A stretch of DNA of 64,000 bases from Xenophilus sp. L33 (lineage in GTDB: Bacteria; Pseudomonadota; Gammaproteobacteria; Burkholderiales; Burkholderiaceae_C), in assembly GCF_009765735.1 (NCBI RefSeq), contig NZ_LMUW01000019.1, positions 1 to 64,000 on the forward strand, read 5' to 3'. Shown here one piece after another: positions 8,652 through 16,619 of this stretch; position 1 is the first letter of the stretch; each line of letters begins with the position of its first letter. The position numbers were made by a program, and so were the translations under genes. The notes below the pieces were generated by a model. It saw only the letters and a program-made list of their open reading frames with translations. It did not search any database and was not told the DNA's origin.

Positions 8652-8669
8652 CCGCACCGAAGAGTGCGG
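8652..8669 (+). repeat. Small hairpin downstream of nrdB
   Basis: CCGCAC (8652-8657) and GTGCGG (8664-8669) form a perfect 6-bp stem with a 6-base loop, 22 bases after the nrdB stop. No T-run follows, so a Rho-independent terminator is doubtful. The rest of the 168-base gap to the histone gene shows no clear promoter. Confidence 0.35.
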
Positions 8670-8797
8670 CACGTTGAAGGCGTCGGTGTTCATGGTGCTG
8701 GGATGCGTTTCCAACACCATGGATCGCTTTGCGCTTTCCAACTTGCGCGAAGTGCTTCAAAAGGTTGATTTTTCAACTTGATCAAGGAGAAATAGAA

Positions 8798-9274
8798 ATG
8801 GCAACTGCAAAGAAAGCGCCGGCTAAGAAAGCCGCAGCAAAGAAGGCCCCGGCAAAGAAGGCTCCCGCCAAGAAGGTAGCAGCCAAGAAGGCGCCGGCGA
8901 AGAAGGTAGCGGCGAAGAAGGCTCCGGCCAAGAAGGTCGTCGCCAAGAAGGCACCGGCGAAGAAGGCCGCTGCCAAGAAGGCCCCCGCCAAGAAGGCGGC
9001 AGCGAAGAAGGCGCCTGCGAAGAAGGTAGCCGCCAAGAAGGCACCGGCGAAGAAGGCCGCTGCCAAGAAGGCTCCCGCGAAGAAGGCTCCTGCCAAGAAG
9101 GCGCCGGCCAAGAAGGCCGCTGCCAAGAAAGCCGCGAAGAAGCCCGCTGCCAAGAAGCCTGCTGCGAAGAAGGCCGAACCTGCGAAGCCTGCTGCCGTAG
9201 CGCCTGCTCCTGCAGCGCAAACGACGCTGAACCCGCAGGCCGCCTGGCCGTTCCCGACCGCCAGCAAGCCCTGA
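8798..9274 (+). CDS. Histone H1-like DNA-binding protein (AK-rich)
   Basis: The 158-residue, extremely basic protein is built almost wholly of Lys, Ala and Pro. Residues 4-125 follow a clear 10-residue period (KAPAKK plus two variable residues plus AK). The C-terminal tail is different, with [10 protein letters not shown] near 144-152, a tail I associate with histone-like proteins of Burkholderiales. The ATG at 8798 follows an AAGGAG site (8784-8789); the frame is open further up but that part has no such site. Relatives such as Bordetella BpH1 bind DNA without sequence specificity and compact the nucleoid, so that role is inferred. A strong terminator lies 26 bases after the stop. Confidence 0.9.
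   Translation: MATAKKAPAKKAAAKKAPAKKAPAKKVAAKKAPAKKVAAKKAPAKKVVAKKAPAKKAAAKKAPAKKAAAKKAPAKKVAAKKAPAKKAAAKKAPAKKAPAKKAPAKKAAAKKAAKKPAAKKPAAKKAEPAKPAAVAPAPAAQTTLNPQAAWPFPTASKP
8807..9172 (+). repeat. 30-bp periodic coding repeat in the histone-like gene
   Basis: About 11 imperfect copies of a 30-base unit encode the KAPAKK-type decapeptide. Units differ mainly at third positions (gct/gcc/gcg, aag/aaa), so selection on the protein is evident. Such a tract can gain or lose whole units by slippage or recombination. Confidence 0.8.
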
Positions 9275-9300
9275 GTCTCTCAGTGGCCTAGAAGGCGACA

Positions 9301-9331
9301 AGCCCGACACCGCGAGGTGTCGGGCTTTTTT
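9301..9331 (+). terminator. Rho-independent terminator of the histone-like gene
   Basis: AGCCCGACACC (9301-9311) and GGTGTCGGGCT (9316-9326) form a perfect 11-bp stem with a four-base loop, followed by a run of six T (9326-9331). It points with the plus strand and separates this gene from the convergent minus-strand operon that ends at 9347. Confidence 0.95.
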
Positions 9332-9346
9332 CTATGGACCGAGGGG

Positions 9347-10249
9347 CTAGAGCCCCAGCGCCTGGCGATCCACCGTGTAGTTCTGCGGCCCGCGTTGCGC
9401 GATCTTGAGCGCGCCCAGGTGATTGCCCAGCGCCGCGCAACGCGCCAGCGGCCAGCCCTGCTCGAGGCCGAACAGCAGCGCGCCGCGCCAGGCGTCGCCG
9501 CAGCCGGTGGGCTCGACCACCGCGGCCGGCGTGACCGCGGCCACATGCTCGCGCACGCCGCGGGTCCAGACCTCGCAGCCTTCGGCGGCCAGCGTCACCA
9601 CCAGCCCTTCAACCCGCTGCGATATCTCGGCCAGGCTCCAGCCGGTGCGCTGCGACAGCATCTTGGCCTCGTAGTCGTTGACCACCACCCAACTGGCGAG
9701 GTCGACGAAGTGGCCCAGTTCCTTGCCGTCGAACATCGGCAGCCCCTGGCCCGGATCGAAGACGAAGGGAATGCCGGCGGCCTTGAACTGCTCGGCGTGC
9801 TGCAGCATCGCGTCGCGCCCATCCGGCGCCACGATGCCGAGCTTGATGTCGCCGCGTGCGCTCACCTGGGTGATGTGCGCCTGCTGCATCGCGCCGGGAT
9901 GGAAGGCCGTGATCTGGTTGTTGTCGCGGTCGTTCATGATCATCGCCTGGGCGGTGAAGCTGTCGTCGACCTGGCGGACGAATTCGGTGCTGATGCCGAG
10001 GCTGCGCAGCCGCTCCAGGTAGTCGGCGCCGTCGCTGCCGACCGTCGCCATCGGCAGCGCCGTGCCGCCGAGCGCATTCAGGCTGTAGGCGATGTTGCCG
10101 GCGCAGCCGCCGAAGTCGCGCCGCAGGCCCGGCACCAGGAAGGACACGTTGAGGATGTGCAACTGATCGGGAAGGATCTGGTCGGCGAAGCGACCCTCGA
10201 AGGTCATGATCGTGTCGAACGCGAGGGAACCGCAAATCACTGCTGCCAT
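9347..10249 (-). CDS. PfkB-family carbohydrate/nucleoside kinase
   Basis: The 300-residue ribokinase-fold kinase starts at MAAVICGSLAFD. It shows the N-terminal substrate region with GGCAGNIAYSLNALGG and the C-terminal PfkB signature PTGCGDAWRGALLFG, with the catalytic Asp in GCGD. The chain also keeps VVNDYEAKML, usual in adenosine-kinase-like and sugar kinase members. The substrate cannot be told from sequence; adenosine, ribose or a hexose are all possible. The frame is open upstream of the chosen ATG, but that part lies in the spacer and the end of the previous gene. It is the last gene of the accB-accC-prmA-DUF3426 run, 49 bases after its neighbour. Confidence 0.88.
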   Translation of the reverse strand: MAAVICGSLAFDTIMTFEGRFADQILPDQLHILNVSFLVPGLRRDFGGCAGNIAYSLNALGGTALPMATVGSDGADYLERLRSLGISTEFVRQVDDSFTAQAMIMNDRDNNQITAFHPGAMQQAHITQVSARGDIKLGIVAPDGRDAMLQHAEQFKAAGIPFVFDPGQGLPMFDGKELGHFVDLASWVVVNDYEAKMLSQRTGWSLAEISQRVEGLVVTLAAEGCEVWTRGVREHVAAVTPAAVVEPTGCGDAWRGALLFGLEQGWPLARCAALGNHLGALKIAQRGPQNYTVDRQALGL

Positions 10250-10298
10250 GGATGGATCACTGGTTGGATGAGAAGAAAGAGAGAAGCGTCGACACCGC

Positions 10299-11765
10299 TC
10301 AGGGGTAGAGCGCTTCGACCTTGAAGCCGACCACCGGCGGCAGCGACGCCGCCTCCGGGCCGGTGAGGTGCAGCGACAGCGAGGCGACACGCTCGGCGCC
10401 CGCCGGCAGCACCGCAGGTGCCGCGAAATCGGTCGGCATCAGCACCCGCCGCACCACCGCCCGCTCCTGCGTGTCGAACAGCGACAGCTCGATCGCCGGC
10501 ATCGCCAGCGGCACGTTGGCGGCGTTGCGCAAGGTGAAGTCGAGCTGGAAGCCGTCGCCGACCTTCTCGCGGGCGAAGGAGGCGCCGTCGATCTTGATGT
10601 CGTTGATCTGCCGCAGCGCCGACACTTCGCAGCCGCTGACCCGGCACAGCCCCGACAGCAGCGGACGCAGACCCGGCTGGCGCGCGACGATCAGGTCGCG
10701 CTCCTGGCGCAGCACCTGCAGCAGCAACAACAGCGCGGCCAGCACCGCGAGCGCGATCCAGGTGCGGCGGCCGCCGAAGCGCTGCCGGAACGTCGGGGCA
10801 TCGACCGCGAAGGGCGGCGGCAGCGGGATGGTTGGCGGTCCCGACGACGGCGAGGACGACGCCGCCTCGCGCACCGGCAACCCGTCGGCCTCGCTGGCCG
10901 CATGCACCAGCGGCGCGATGTCCGCCGCCGGCTGCTGTTGCTGCAACTCGCGCGACTTCGCCTTGGCGATCTTGGCCGACTTGACGTGAGCGCGTCGCAG
11001 CGCCTTGGCCAGTTGCACGTTGCTGGTTTCCTCGAGAACCGGCGGCGGCGCGCGGCCATCGCCGTCGACCGTGGGCAGGCGCAGCTCGATCGGCGGGAAG
11101 GACAGCGGCGGCGGCACGGGCGGCCGGACGGCAGTGCGGCCGTGGTCGCTGAGCATCAGGGCCTCGGCCTCGGGCCAGGATTCGTGGGTGAAGCCGAGGT
11201 TGAACGAGGGAGCGGGCTCTGCGACGCCGGCTTCGGCGAGCGGGAAGGACGGTGTCGACGGCAGTGGTTGCAGGTCGCGCGAGACATGCGCCTCGTGCGC
11301 CTCGCGCACGGCCTGCGCTTCGGGCGCTTCATGCGCGTCATCCGGCGAGTCGGCTTCGGCTGGCTCGGTCGGTGGGGCCGGCGGTTCGGCTGGCGGTTCC
11401 ACGGCCTGCACCTGCGGCGTTGCTTCGAGCGCATCCAGTTGCGCCTGCTCCTCGAGTTCGTCGTCGAAGAAGTCGGGCTCGACCCAGGTTTCGATGGCCG
11501 CGTCGGTGGCCGCGTCGTGCGGAGGCGGATCGACCGCAGGCGGGGGCGGTGCCGGCGGTTCGGAAGGCTCGATGGATTCGGAAGGCGGCGACGACGGCGA
11601 CGGCGAGGATCCCGGCGCCGGCTCCGACGAATCGCTCAGGTCCAGCGTGGCGTCGAAGACCTCGCTGCACCGGCCGCAACGGACCCAGCCGTCGGAGATG
11701 CGAAGCTGGTCACGCACCACCTTGAACGTGGTGCCACAGGCGGGGCAGCGGGTGACCAGGGACAT
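10299..11765 (-). CDS. Zinc-ribbon and DUF3426 membrane protein
   Basis: The 488-residue protein starts at MSLVTRCPACG. Residues 7-33 form a four-cysteine zinc ribbon (C7, C10, C30, C33). A long Pro/Ala/Glu/Ser-rich low-complexity stretch follows, then one membrane helix (WIALAVLAALLLLLQVL) and a C-terminal DUF3426 domain of about 130 residues. This order, downstream of prmA, is a standing arrangement in Betaproteobacteria. The function is unknown; the layout suggests a cytoplasmic metal-binding head tethered to a periplasmic domain. The frame is open upstream into prmA, but the cysteine ribbon fixes the start. It lies 53 bases after prmA. Confidence 0.88.
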   Translation of the reverse strand: MSLVTRCPACGTTFKVVRDQLRISDGWVRCGRCSEVFDATLDLSDSSEPAPGSSPSPSSPPSESIEPSEPPAPPPPAVDPPPHDAATDAAIETWVEPDFFDDELEEQAQLDALEATPQVQAVEPPAEPPAPPTEPAEADSPDDAHEAPEAQAVREAHEAHVSRDLQPLPSTPSFPLAEAGVAEPAPSFNLGFTHESWPEAEALMLSDHGRTAVRPPVPPPLSFPPIELRLPTVDGDGRAPPPVLEETSNVQLAKALRRAHVKSAKIAKAKSRELQQQQPAADIAPLVHAASEADGLPVREAASSSPSSGPPTIPLPPPFAVDAPTFRQRFGGRRTWIALAVLAALLLLLQVLRQERDLIVARQPGLRPLLSGLCRVSGCEVSALRQINDIKIDGASFAREKVGDGFQLDFTLRNAANVPLAMPAIELSLFDTQERAVVRRVLMPTDFAAPAVLPAGAERVASLSLHLTGPEAASLPPVVGFKVEALYP

Positions 11766-11818
11766 GGGCGACGATTGTAGGGTCGGCCCTTCGCTTTCGA
11801 CGCGCGTTCGGGCGCGCG

Positions 11819-12703
11819 TCAGAGCTTCGCGGTCATCAGGATCCAGCCGTCCTCGCTGTCGCTGACCTCGAGCGTCGCATGCGGCGCGTAGGCCTGCTTG
11901 AGCTCGTCGGCCTGGCGCTCGAGGATGCCCGCCAGCACCAGGCTGCCACCCGGCGCGACCTGCGCGCACAAGAGCGGCGCCAGCACCTTGAGCGGCGTGG
12001 CCAGGATGTTGGCCAGCACCACCTCGTAGCGGCCGGACACCGCGTCGGGCAGGCCGGCGCGCAGGGCGACGTGGTTGGCCTCGGCGTTCAGCCGGGTCGA
12101 GCCGACCGCGGCCTCGTCGATGTCGACGGCGTCGATGTCCGTCGCGCCGAACTTGGCCGCGCCGATCGCGAGGATGCCGGAGCCGCAGCCATAGTCGAGG
12201 ACGCGTCGGTCTGCCAGGCCGCCGCTCGCGGCGATCCAGCGCAGGCACATGCGGGTGGTCGGATGGGTGCCGGTGCCGAAGGCCAGGCCCGGGTCGAGCC
12301 GGATCACCCGCTTCGCCTGCGCCGGCGGCTCGTGCCAGGTCGGCACGATCCAGAAGTCGGGCGTGATCTCGACCGGCGCGAACTGCGACTGCGTCAGCCG
12401 CACCCAGTCCTGCTCGGCCACCTCGGCCAGTTCGATCACGCGGCAGCGCGCGAAGAAGTCCTGCGCCGCGAGCAGGGTCGCGGCCTCGCGCGCCTCGGCC
12501 TCGGCGGTGAACAGCGCAATGACCCGCGAGCGCTGCCAGCCGTCCTTGGGCGGCGGCATGCCGGGCTCGCCGAACAGCGCCTGCTCGGCGTCGGTCTGGG
12601 CGTCGGCATCCTCGACCGAGACGCTCAGCGCGTCGAGCGCCTCGAGCGCGTCGCTGACGGTCTCGACCAGGTCTTCGGGGGCCAGCAGGCGGAGTTCGTG
12701 CAC
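11819..12703 (-). CDS. prmA: Ribosomal protein L11 methyltransferase
   Basis: The 294-residue SAM-dependent enzyme trimethylates several residues of ribosomal protein L11. The C-terminal Rossmann domain has LDYGCGSGILAIGA as the SAM site. Before it stands FGTGTHPTTRMCL, and after it LANILATPLKVLAPLL, both hallmarks of PrmA. The N-terminal third is the L11-binding domain. The length matches E. coli PrmA (293). The start is 7 bases after the accC stop, so it is surely co-transcribed with biotin carboxylase, an order conserved in many Proteobacteria. Confidence 0.96.
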   Translation of the reverse strand: MHELRLLAPEDLVETVSDALEALDALSVSVEDADAQTDAEQALFGEPGMPPPKDGWQRSRVIALFTAEAEAREAATLLAAQDFFARCRVIELAEVAEQDWVRLTQSQFAPVEITPDFWIVPTWHEPPAQAKRVIRLDPGLAFGTGTHPTTRMCLRWIAASGGLADRRVLDYGCGSGILAIGAAKFGATDIDAVDIDEAAVGSTRLNAEANHVALRAGLPDAVSGRYEVVLANILATPLKVLAPLLCAQVAPGGSLVLAGILERQADELKQAYAPHATLEVSDSEDGWILMTAKL

Positions 12704-12710
12704 GGCGACC

Positions 12711-14060
12711 TCAGCGCTTGTGGGCCGCGAGCCACTCTTCCAGGTAGTGGATGTTGGTGCCGCCGTTCATGAAGTTGGCGTCGACCATGAGCTCGCGGTG
12801 CAGCGGGACGTTGGTCTGGATGCCTTCGATCACGGTCTCGTTCAGGGCGGTGCGCATGCGGGCCATCGCCTGCTCGCGGGTGTCGCCGTAGACGATGATC
12901 TTGCCGATCATCGAGTCGTAGTTCGGCGGCACGAAGTAGTTGGTGTAGACGTGCGAGTCGACCCGCACGCCCGGGCCGCCCGGCGGATGCCACATCGTGA
13001 TGCGGCCCGGCGATGGCGTGAACTTGTACGGGTCCTCGGCATTGATGCGGCACTCGATCGCGTGGCCACGCATCTCGATCTGCCGCTGCGTGAAGGGCAG
13101 CTTCTCGCCGGCCGCGACCATGATCTGGGTGCGCACGATGTCGATGCCGGTGGTGAATTCGGTCACCGGATGCTCCACCTGCACGCGGGTGTTCATCTCG
13201 ATGAAGTAGAACTCGCCGTTCTCGTAGAGGAACTCGAAGGTGCCGGCGCCGCGGTAGCCGATCTTCTTGCAGGCGGCGGTGCAGCGCTCGCCGATCTTCT
13301 CGATCAGCTTGCGCGGGATGCCCGGCGCCGGCGATTCCTCGATCACCTTCTGGTGGCGGCGCTGCATCGAGCAGTCGCGCTCGCCCAGGTAGACCGCGTT
13401 CTTGTGCTTGTCGGCGAGGATCTGGATCTCGATGTGCCGCGGGTTCTGGAGGAATTTCTCCATGTAGACCGCCGCGTTGTTGAAGGCCGCGCCGGCCTCC
13501 GCCTTGGTCATCTGGATCGCGTTGACCAGCGCCGCTTCGGTGTGCACCACGCGCATGCCGCGGCCGCCACCGCCGCCGGCGGCCTTGATGATCACCGGGT
13601 AGCCGATCGCCCGGGCGATGCGCTTGTTGGTGTTGGCGTCGTCCGACAGTTCGCCTTCGGAGCCCGGCACGCAAGGCACGCCGGCCTTGATCATGGCCTG
13701 CTTGGCCGAGACCTTGTCGCCCATGATGCGGATCGATTCGGGCGTCGGGCCGATGAACTGGAAGCCGCTCTGCTCCACCCGTTCGGCGAAATTCGCGTTC
13801 TCGCTGAGGAAGCCGTAGCCCGGATGGATCGCTTCCGAATCGGTGACTTCGGCCGCCGAGATGATCGCCGGCATGTTGAGGTAGCTCTGCGACGAAGGCG
13901 CCGGGCCGATGCAGACCGCTTCCTCGGCCAGCTTGACGTACTTGGCGTCGCGGTCGGCTTCCGAATAGACCATCACCGCCTTGATGCCGAGTTCGCTGCA
14001 GGCGCGCTGGATGCGCAGTGCGATCTCTCCTCTGTTGGCGATCAGTATCTTCTTGAACAT
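12711..14060 (-). CDS. accC: Acetyl-CoA carboxylase, biotin carboxylase subunit
   Basis: The 449-residue ATP-grasp enzyme carboxylates the biotin on AccB with bicarbonate, the first half-reaction of malonyl-CoA formation. It starts [17 protein letters not shown], the standard N-terminus. The glycine-rich ATP loop is [12 protein letters not shown], and downstream motifs [17 protein letters not shown] and [13 protein letters not shown] are intact. The length equals E. coli AccC. A GTG two codons upstream is possible but would overlap the accB stop. Only two bases separate it from accB. Confidence 0.98.
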   Translation of the reverse strand: MFKKILIANRGEIALRIQRACSELGIKAVMVYSEADRDAKYVKLAEEAVCIGPAPSSQSYLNMPAIISAAEVTDSEAIHPGYGFLSENANFAERVEQSGFQFIGPTPESIRIMGDKVSAKQAMIKAGVPCVPGSEGELSDDANTNKRIARAIGYPVIIKAAGGGGGRGMRVVHTEAALVNAIQMTKAEAGAAFNNAAVYMEKFLQNPRHIEIQILADKHKNAVYLGERDCSMQRRHQKVIEESPAPGIPRKLIEKIGERCTAACKKIGYRGAGTFEFLYENGEFYFIEMNTRVQVEHPVTEFTTGIDIVRTQIMVAAGEKLPFTQRQIEMRGHAIECRINAEDPYKFTPSPGRITMWHPPGGPGVRVDSHVYTNYFVPPNYDSMIGKIIVYGDTREQAMARMRTALNETVIEGIQTNVPLHRELMVDANFMNGGTNIHYLEEWLAAHKR

Positions 14061-14062
14061 GG

Positions 14063-14530
14063 TCACTCGATGATGAACAGAGGCTGGCCGTATTCGACCG
14101 CTTGCCCGTTCTCGCCGAGGATCTGGGTGACGGTGCCGGACTTGTCGGCTTCGATTTCATTGAGGATCTTCATCGCCTCGATGATGCAGACGGTGTCGCC
14201 TTCCTTGACCTGGCTGCCGACCTCGACGAAGGCCGGTGCGCCCGGGCTGGACGAGCGATAGAAGGTGCCGACCATCGGCGACTTGATCGCGTGGCCGCTC
14301 GCGGCGGCCGGCGCCGCGGGTGCGGCGCTGGTCGCAGCGGCGGTGGCGGGCGCGGCCGCCAGGGGCTGCGGTTGGCCGGCCGGTGCTGCCATCGTCTGCA
14401 CGTACTGCACGGGCGCGGCGATGCCGCCCTTGACGATGCGGACCTTGCCTTCGGTCTCCGTGATTTCGAGTTCGGAAATGTTCGATTCGGACACCAGGTC
14501 GATCAGTGTCTTCAGCTTGCGTAGATCCAT
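14063..14530 (-). CDS. accB: Acetyl-CoA carboxylase, biotin carboxyl carrier protein
   Basis: The 155-residue carrier has a short N-terminal domain ([17 protein letters not shown]), an Ala/Pro-rich flexible linker at about 47-79, and a C-terminal biotinyl domain from residue 80. The biotinylated Lys is Lys121 in the EAMKI motif, preceded by the thumb segment [13 protein letters not shown] typical of bacterial BCCPs. It heads the accBC-prmA operon. Confidence 0.97.
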   Translation of the reverse strand: MDLRKLKTLIDLVSESNISELEITETEGKVRIVKGGIAAPVQYVQTMAAPAGQPQPLAAAPATAAATSAAPAAPAAASGHAIKSPMVGTFYRSSSPGAPAFVEVGSQVKEGDTVCIIEAMKILNEIEADKSGTVTQILGENGQAVEYGQPLFIIE

Positions 14531-14562
14531 GGGGCTCCAGGCGCCGGGCGTGCCGGTTTTTG

Positions 14563-14607
14563 AATTTAAATTGTCCGAAAATCGGCTTACTTCGGCGTAT
14601 CAACGCC
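14563..14607 (-). promoter_or_regulatory. AT-rich palindrome and small hairpin upstream of accB
   Basis: The 124-base gap between the tlpA-like stop and accB holds a 10-bp AT palindrome, AATTTAAATT (14563-14572), in otherwise GC-rich DNA. It also holds a hairpin, GGCGT/ACGCC with a 4-base loop (14594-14607). The palindrome lies 33 bases before the accB ATG, where a promoter core or operator would be expected. I could not fit a good -35/-10 pair, so this is only a candidate regulatory zone. Confidence 0.3.
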
Positions 14608-14654
14608 AACAGTGTCATACAGCGCGATTTGTGCGGCTGGATTCTAGCGGTGAA

Positions 14655-15185
14655 CTAGGCCCGCCGCCATGCCTGGAGATCGGCAGTGTCGAGCTTGCCC
14701 ATTTTACGCGCTGCAACAATGCCGTCGGCGTCGACCATCAGCGTGAAGGGCAGGCCGCCCTCGGTGTTGCCGAGTTGCTTGATCAACTCGGTGCCTTGCA
14801 GGCCGGCCAGCCCGATCGGATAGCTGACCGGCGTCTTGGCCAGGAACTTGCGCACCGAGCTGGGCTGGTCGATCGCCAAACCGACGACTTGCAGGCCGTT
14901 GCCGCCATGTTCCCTGAAGAAAGCATCGATCAGCGGCATTTCCTCGACGCAAGGCGGACACCAGGTGGCCCAGAAGTTGACCAGCAGCGGCTTGCCGCGC
15001 AGTTGCTCGACCACCATCTCGCCGCCATCGGGCCGGTCGAAGCGCTGGCTCCAGAAGCTGGCGTCGAGCGTGCCGTCGTTGGCCGCGGCGCCACGCCGCT
15101 CCCACCAGAGGCCGCCGCCGGCGCCGGCGAGCGCCGCCGCGGCAGCCACGCCACCGAACAGCCAGGTGCGCCGGGTCGAACTCAT
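14655..15185 (-). CDS. TlpA/ResA-type membrane-anchored thioredoxin
   Basis: The 176-residue protein starts at MSSTRRTWLFGG, with one hydrophobic signal or anchor segment at about 8-28. A thioredoxin fold follows with the redox motif WCPPC (Cys76, Cys79) and the cis-Pro region GGLPFTLMVD. The domain is periplasmic by analogy to TlpA/ResA, which reduce or isomerise disulfides in exported or cytochrome maturation proteins. The partner here is unknown. Its ATG overlaps the stop of the upstream gene by four bases, so the two are translationally coupled. Confidence 0.88.
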   Translation of the reverse strand: MSSTRRTWLFGGVAAAAALAGAGGGLWWERRGAAANDGTLDASFWSQRFDRPDGGEMVVEQLRGKPLLVNFWATWCPPCVEEMPLIDAFFREHGGNGLQVVGLAIDQPSSVRKFLAKTPVSYPIGLAGLQGTELIKQLGNTEGGLPFTLMVDADGIVAARKMGKLDTADLQAWRRA

Positions 15186-15784
15186 TCCTTGTCCTCTTCC
15201 TTGTGTTCCATCAGGCGCCGCAGCGCCGCCATGTTGCCGCGCGGCACGCGGCCCTGGCTGTCGTGCTTGAGCGCGCCGCGCAGGTCGTCGAGGTCGTAGA
15301 CCAGCAGGTGCACGCCGATTTCCTCGCCCAGCGCGCGGCTCATCGCGTGCACGCTCAGCGCCTCGACCTGCTCGCCATGGAAACCGGTGACCATGCGCGG
15401 CTCGTAGTCGACGTGATGGTCGATGAGCGCGATTTCCGCCGACTTCGAATCGTCGCAGAAGAGCTGGATGTAGATGTCCGACAGCCGGGTCGCGGTGCCG
15501 TGCCAGACCGCGCCGCCGACGTGCGGGCGGAACTGCGCCATGCGCTCCATCCACTCGAGCGCCAGCAGGCGCAGGGCCGCGAGCTCGGCCGGCTGGGTGT
15601 CGGCGCAGAACAGCTGGATGTATTGCCGGACCTCGGCCTCGACCTCGTCGTTGCCGGGCAGCGAGGTGCGCGAAGGCAGGCCCAGGTCGCGCAGCGCGCG
15701 GCGCTTGGCGGGGCCGTATTCGAGCCCTTCCTCGACCACGAGGCGGGCCGCGGAAGCGGCGATTTCCTGCTTGGACGTGTCCAT
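15182..15784 (-). CDS. Conserved hypothetical protein, 200 residues
   Basis: I do not recognise the function. The start at MDTSKQEIAASAARL is chosen over an in-frame start 11 codons upstream because it begins a clean helix-rich protein. The chain has no signal peptide or membrane helix, so it is probably cytoplasmic. Two segments each contain IQLFC followed by acidic residues (about 66-73 and 116-123), which hints at an internal repeat. The C-terminus is very charged (EHKEEDKE). It overlaps the TlpA-like gene by ATGA and follows a hydrolase by 62 bases. Confidence 0.75.
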   Translation of the reverse strand: MDTSKQEIAASAARLVVEEGLEYGPAKRRALRDLGLPSRTSLPGNDEVEAEVRQYIQLFCADTQPAELAALRLLALEWMERMAQFRPHVGGAVWHGTATRLSDIYIQLFCDDSKSAEIALIDHHVDYEPRMVTGFHGEQVEALSVHAMSRALGEEIGVHLLVYDLDDLRGALKHDSQGRVPRGNMAALRRLMEHKEEDKE

Positions 15785-15846
15785 CGGGCCATTTTGCCCG
15801 GACTGCGGGCGCAGCACGAGGGGCAGGCGCGTTGCCGCGGTCCGTG

Positions 15847-16566
15847 TCAGGCGATCGACCTACGCAGCCAGCGGACAAGGGCCTCGGTGACCGCCTCGGG
15901 CGCTTCCAGCATCGTGAAATGTCCGGCGTCCGGCACCACGGCCAGCTCGGCGTCGGCGATCTGCGCCGCCATGCCGGCGTGGACCTCGGGCGAGGTGCGC
16001 ACATCCAGCGCGCCGCAAGCCAAGAGCGTCGGGCAGCGGACCGCTCGCAAATCGAAGCCGGGATAGTCGAGCAGCGCGCCCAGCTGGCGCAGCGCCGTCG
16101 GTGCACCGACCCGGCGGCCCATGTCGACGAAGAGCGCGCGCAGGGTCGGGTCGGCCTGCCCGGCGGCGGTGAAATACAGGCCGAAGGCATCGGCGAGGTA
16201 GCCCTCGAGGCCTTCCGCGGCGATCCGGCCGATCGCGCCGCCGAGATGCTCGCGCACTACCGGCGACAGGCCGGCGCTGTTGGTGCTCAGCAGCGCCAGC
16301 CGCTCGATGCGCGCGGGCGCCCGCGCGCAGACCTCCATCGCCACCTGGCCGCCCATCGAGAAGCCGGCCAGGTCGAAGCACGGCGGCGCGGCGGCGAGCA
16401 CCGCGTCGGCCATCTCGGCGATCGAGTTTCCCTGCAGGGGAGCAGCCGGCAGCATGTGCGCGACCTGCGAGAGCGCCGGGCCGAGTCGCGACCAGATCGC
16501 GGCGTCGCACAGCAGGCCGGGCAACAGCAGGAGCGGCGGGCGATCGGCGGGGGGCGGTGCGTCCAT
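15847..16566 (-). CDS. Alpha/beta hydrolase
   Basis: The 239-residue alpha/beta-hydrolase begins MDAPPPADRPPLLLLPG. The nucleophile elbow is GFSMGG with Ser70. A likely acid is the Asp in CGALDVRTSPE, and the catalytic His is His216 in PDAGHF. Length and order resemble small esterases such as MhpC- or BioH-type enzymes, but the substrate cannot be assigned. An in-frame ATG 17 codons upstream exists and would intrude on the mpl promoter region. It is divergent from mpl across 53 bases. Confidence 0.85.
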   Translation of the reverse strand: MDAPPPADRPPLLLLPGLLCDAAIWSRLGPALSQVAHMLPAAPLQGNSIAEMADAVLAAAPPCFDLAGFSMGGQVAMEVCARAPARIERLALLSTNSAGLSPVVREHLGGAIGRIAAEGLEGYLADAFGLYFTAAGQADPTLRALFVDMGRRVGAPTALRQLGALLDYPGFDLRAVRCPTLLACGALDVRTSPEVHAGMAAQIADAELAVVPDAGHFTMLEAPEAVTEALVRWLRRSIA

Positions 16567-16619
16567 CGGCCGATTTTCCCGCGAAGCCGAGCGGCTGTCC
16601 GCCTCCCTAGAATCCACCG

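Noticed and set aside
8807..9172. Regular repeats that could suggest a CRISPR array
   Set aside because: Units are directly adjacent without spacers, and they encode the AK-rich histone tail in one frame.
12249..14261. Long plus-strand frame across prmA, accC and accB
   Set aside because: All three enzymes are clear on the minus strand with intact motifs; the plus-strand frame has no recognisable domain.
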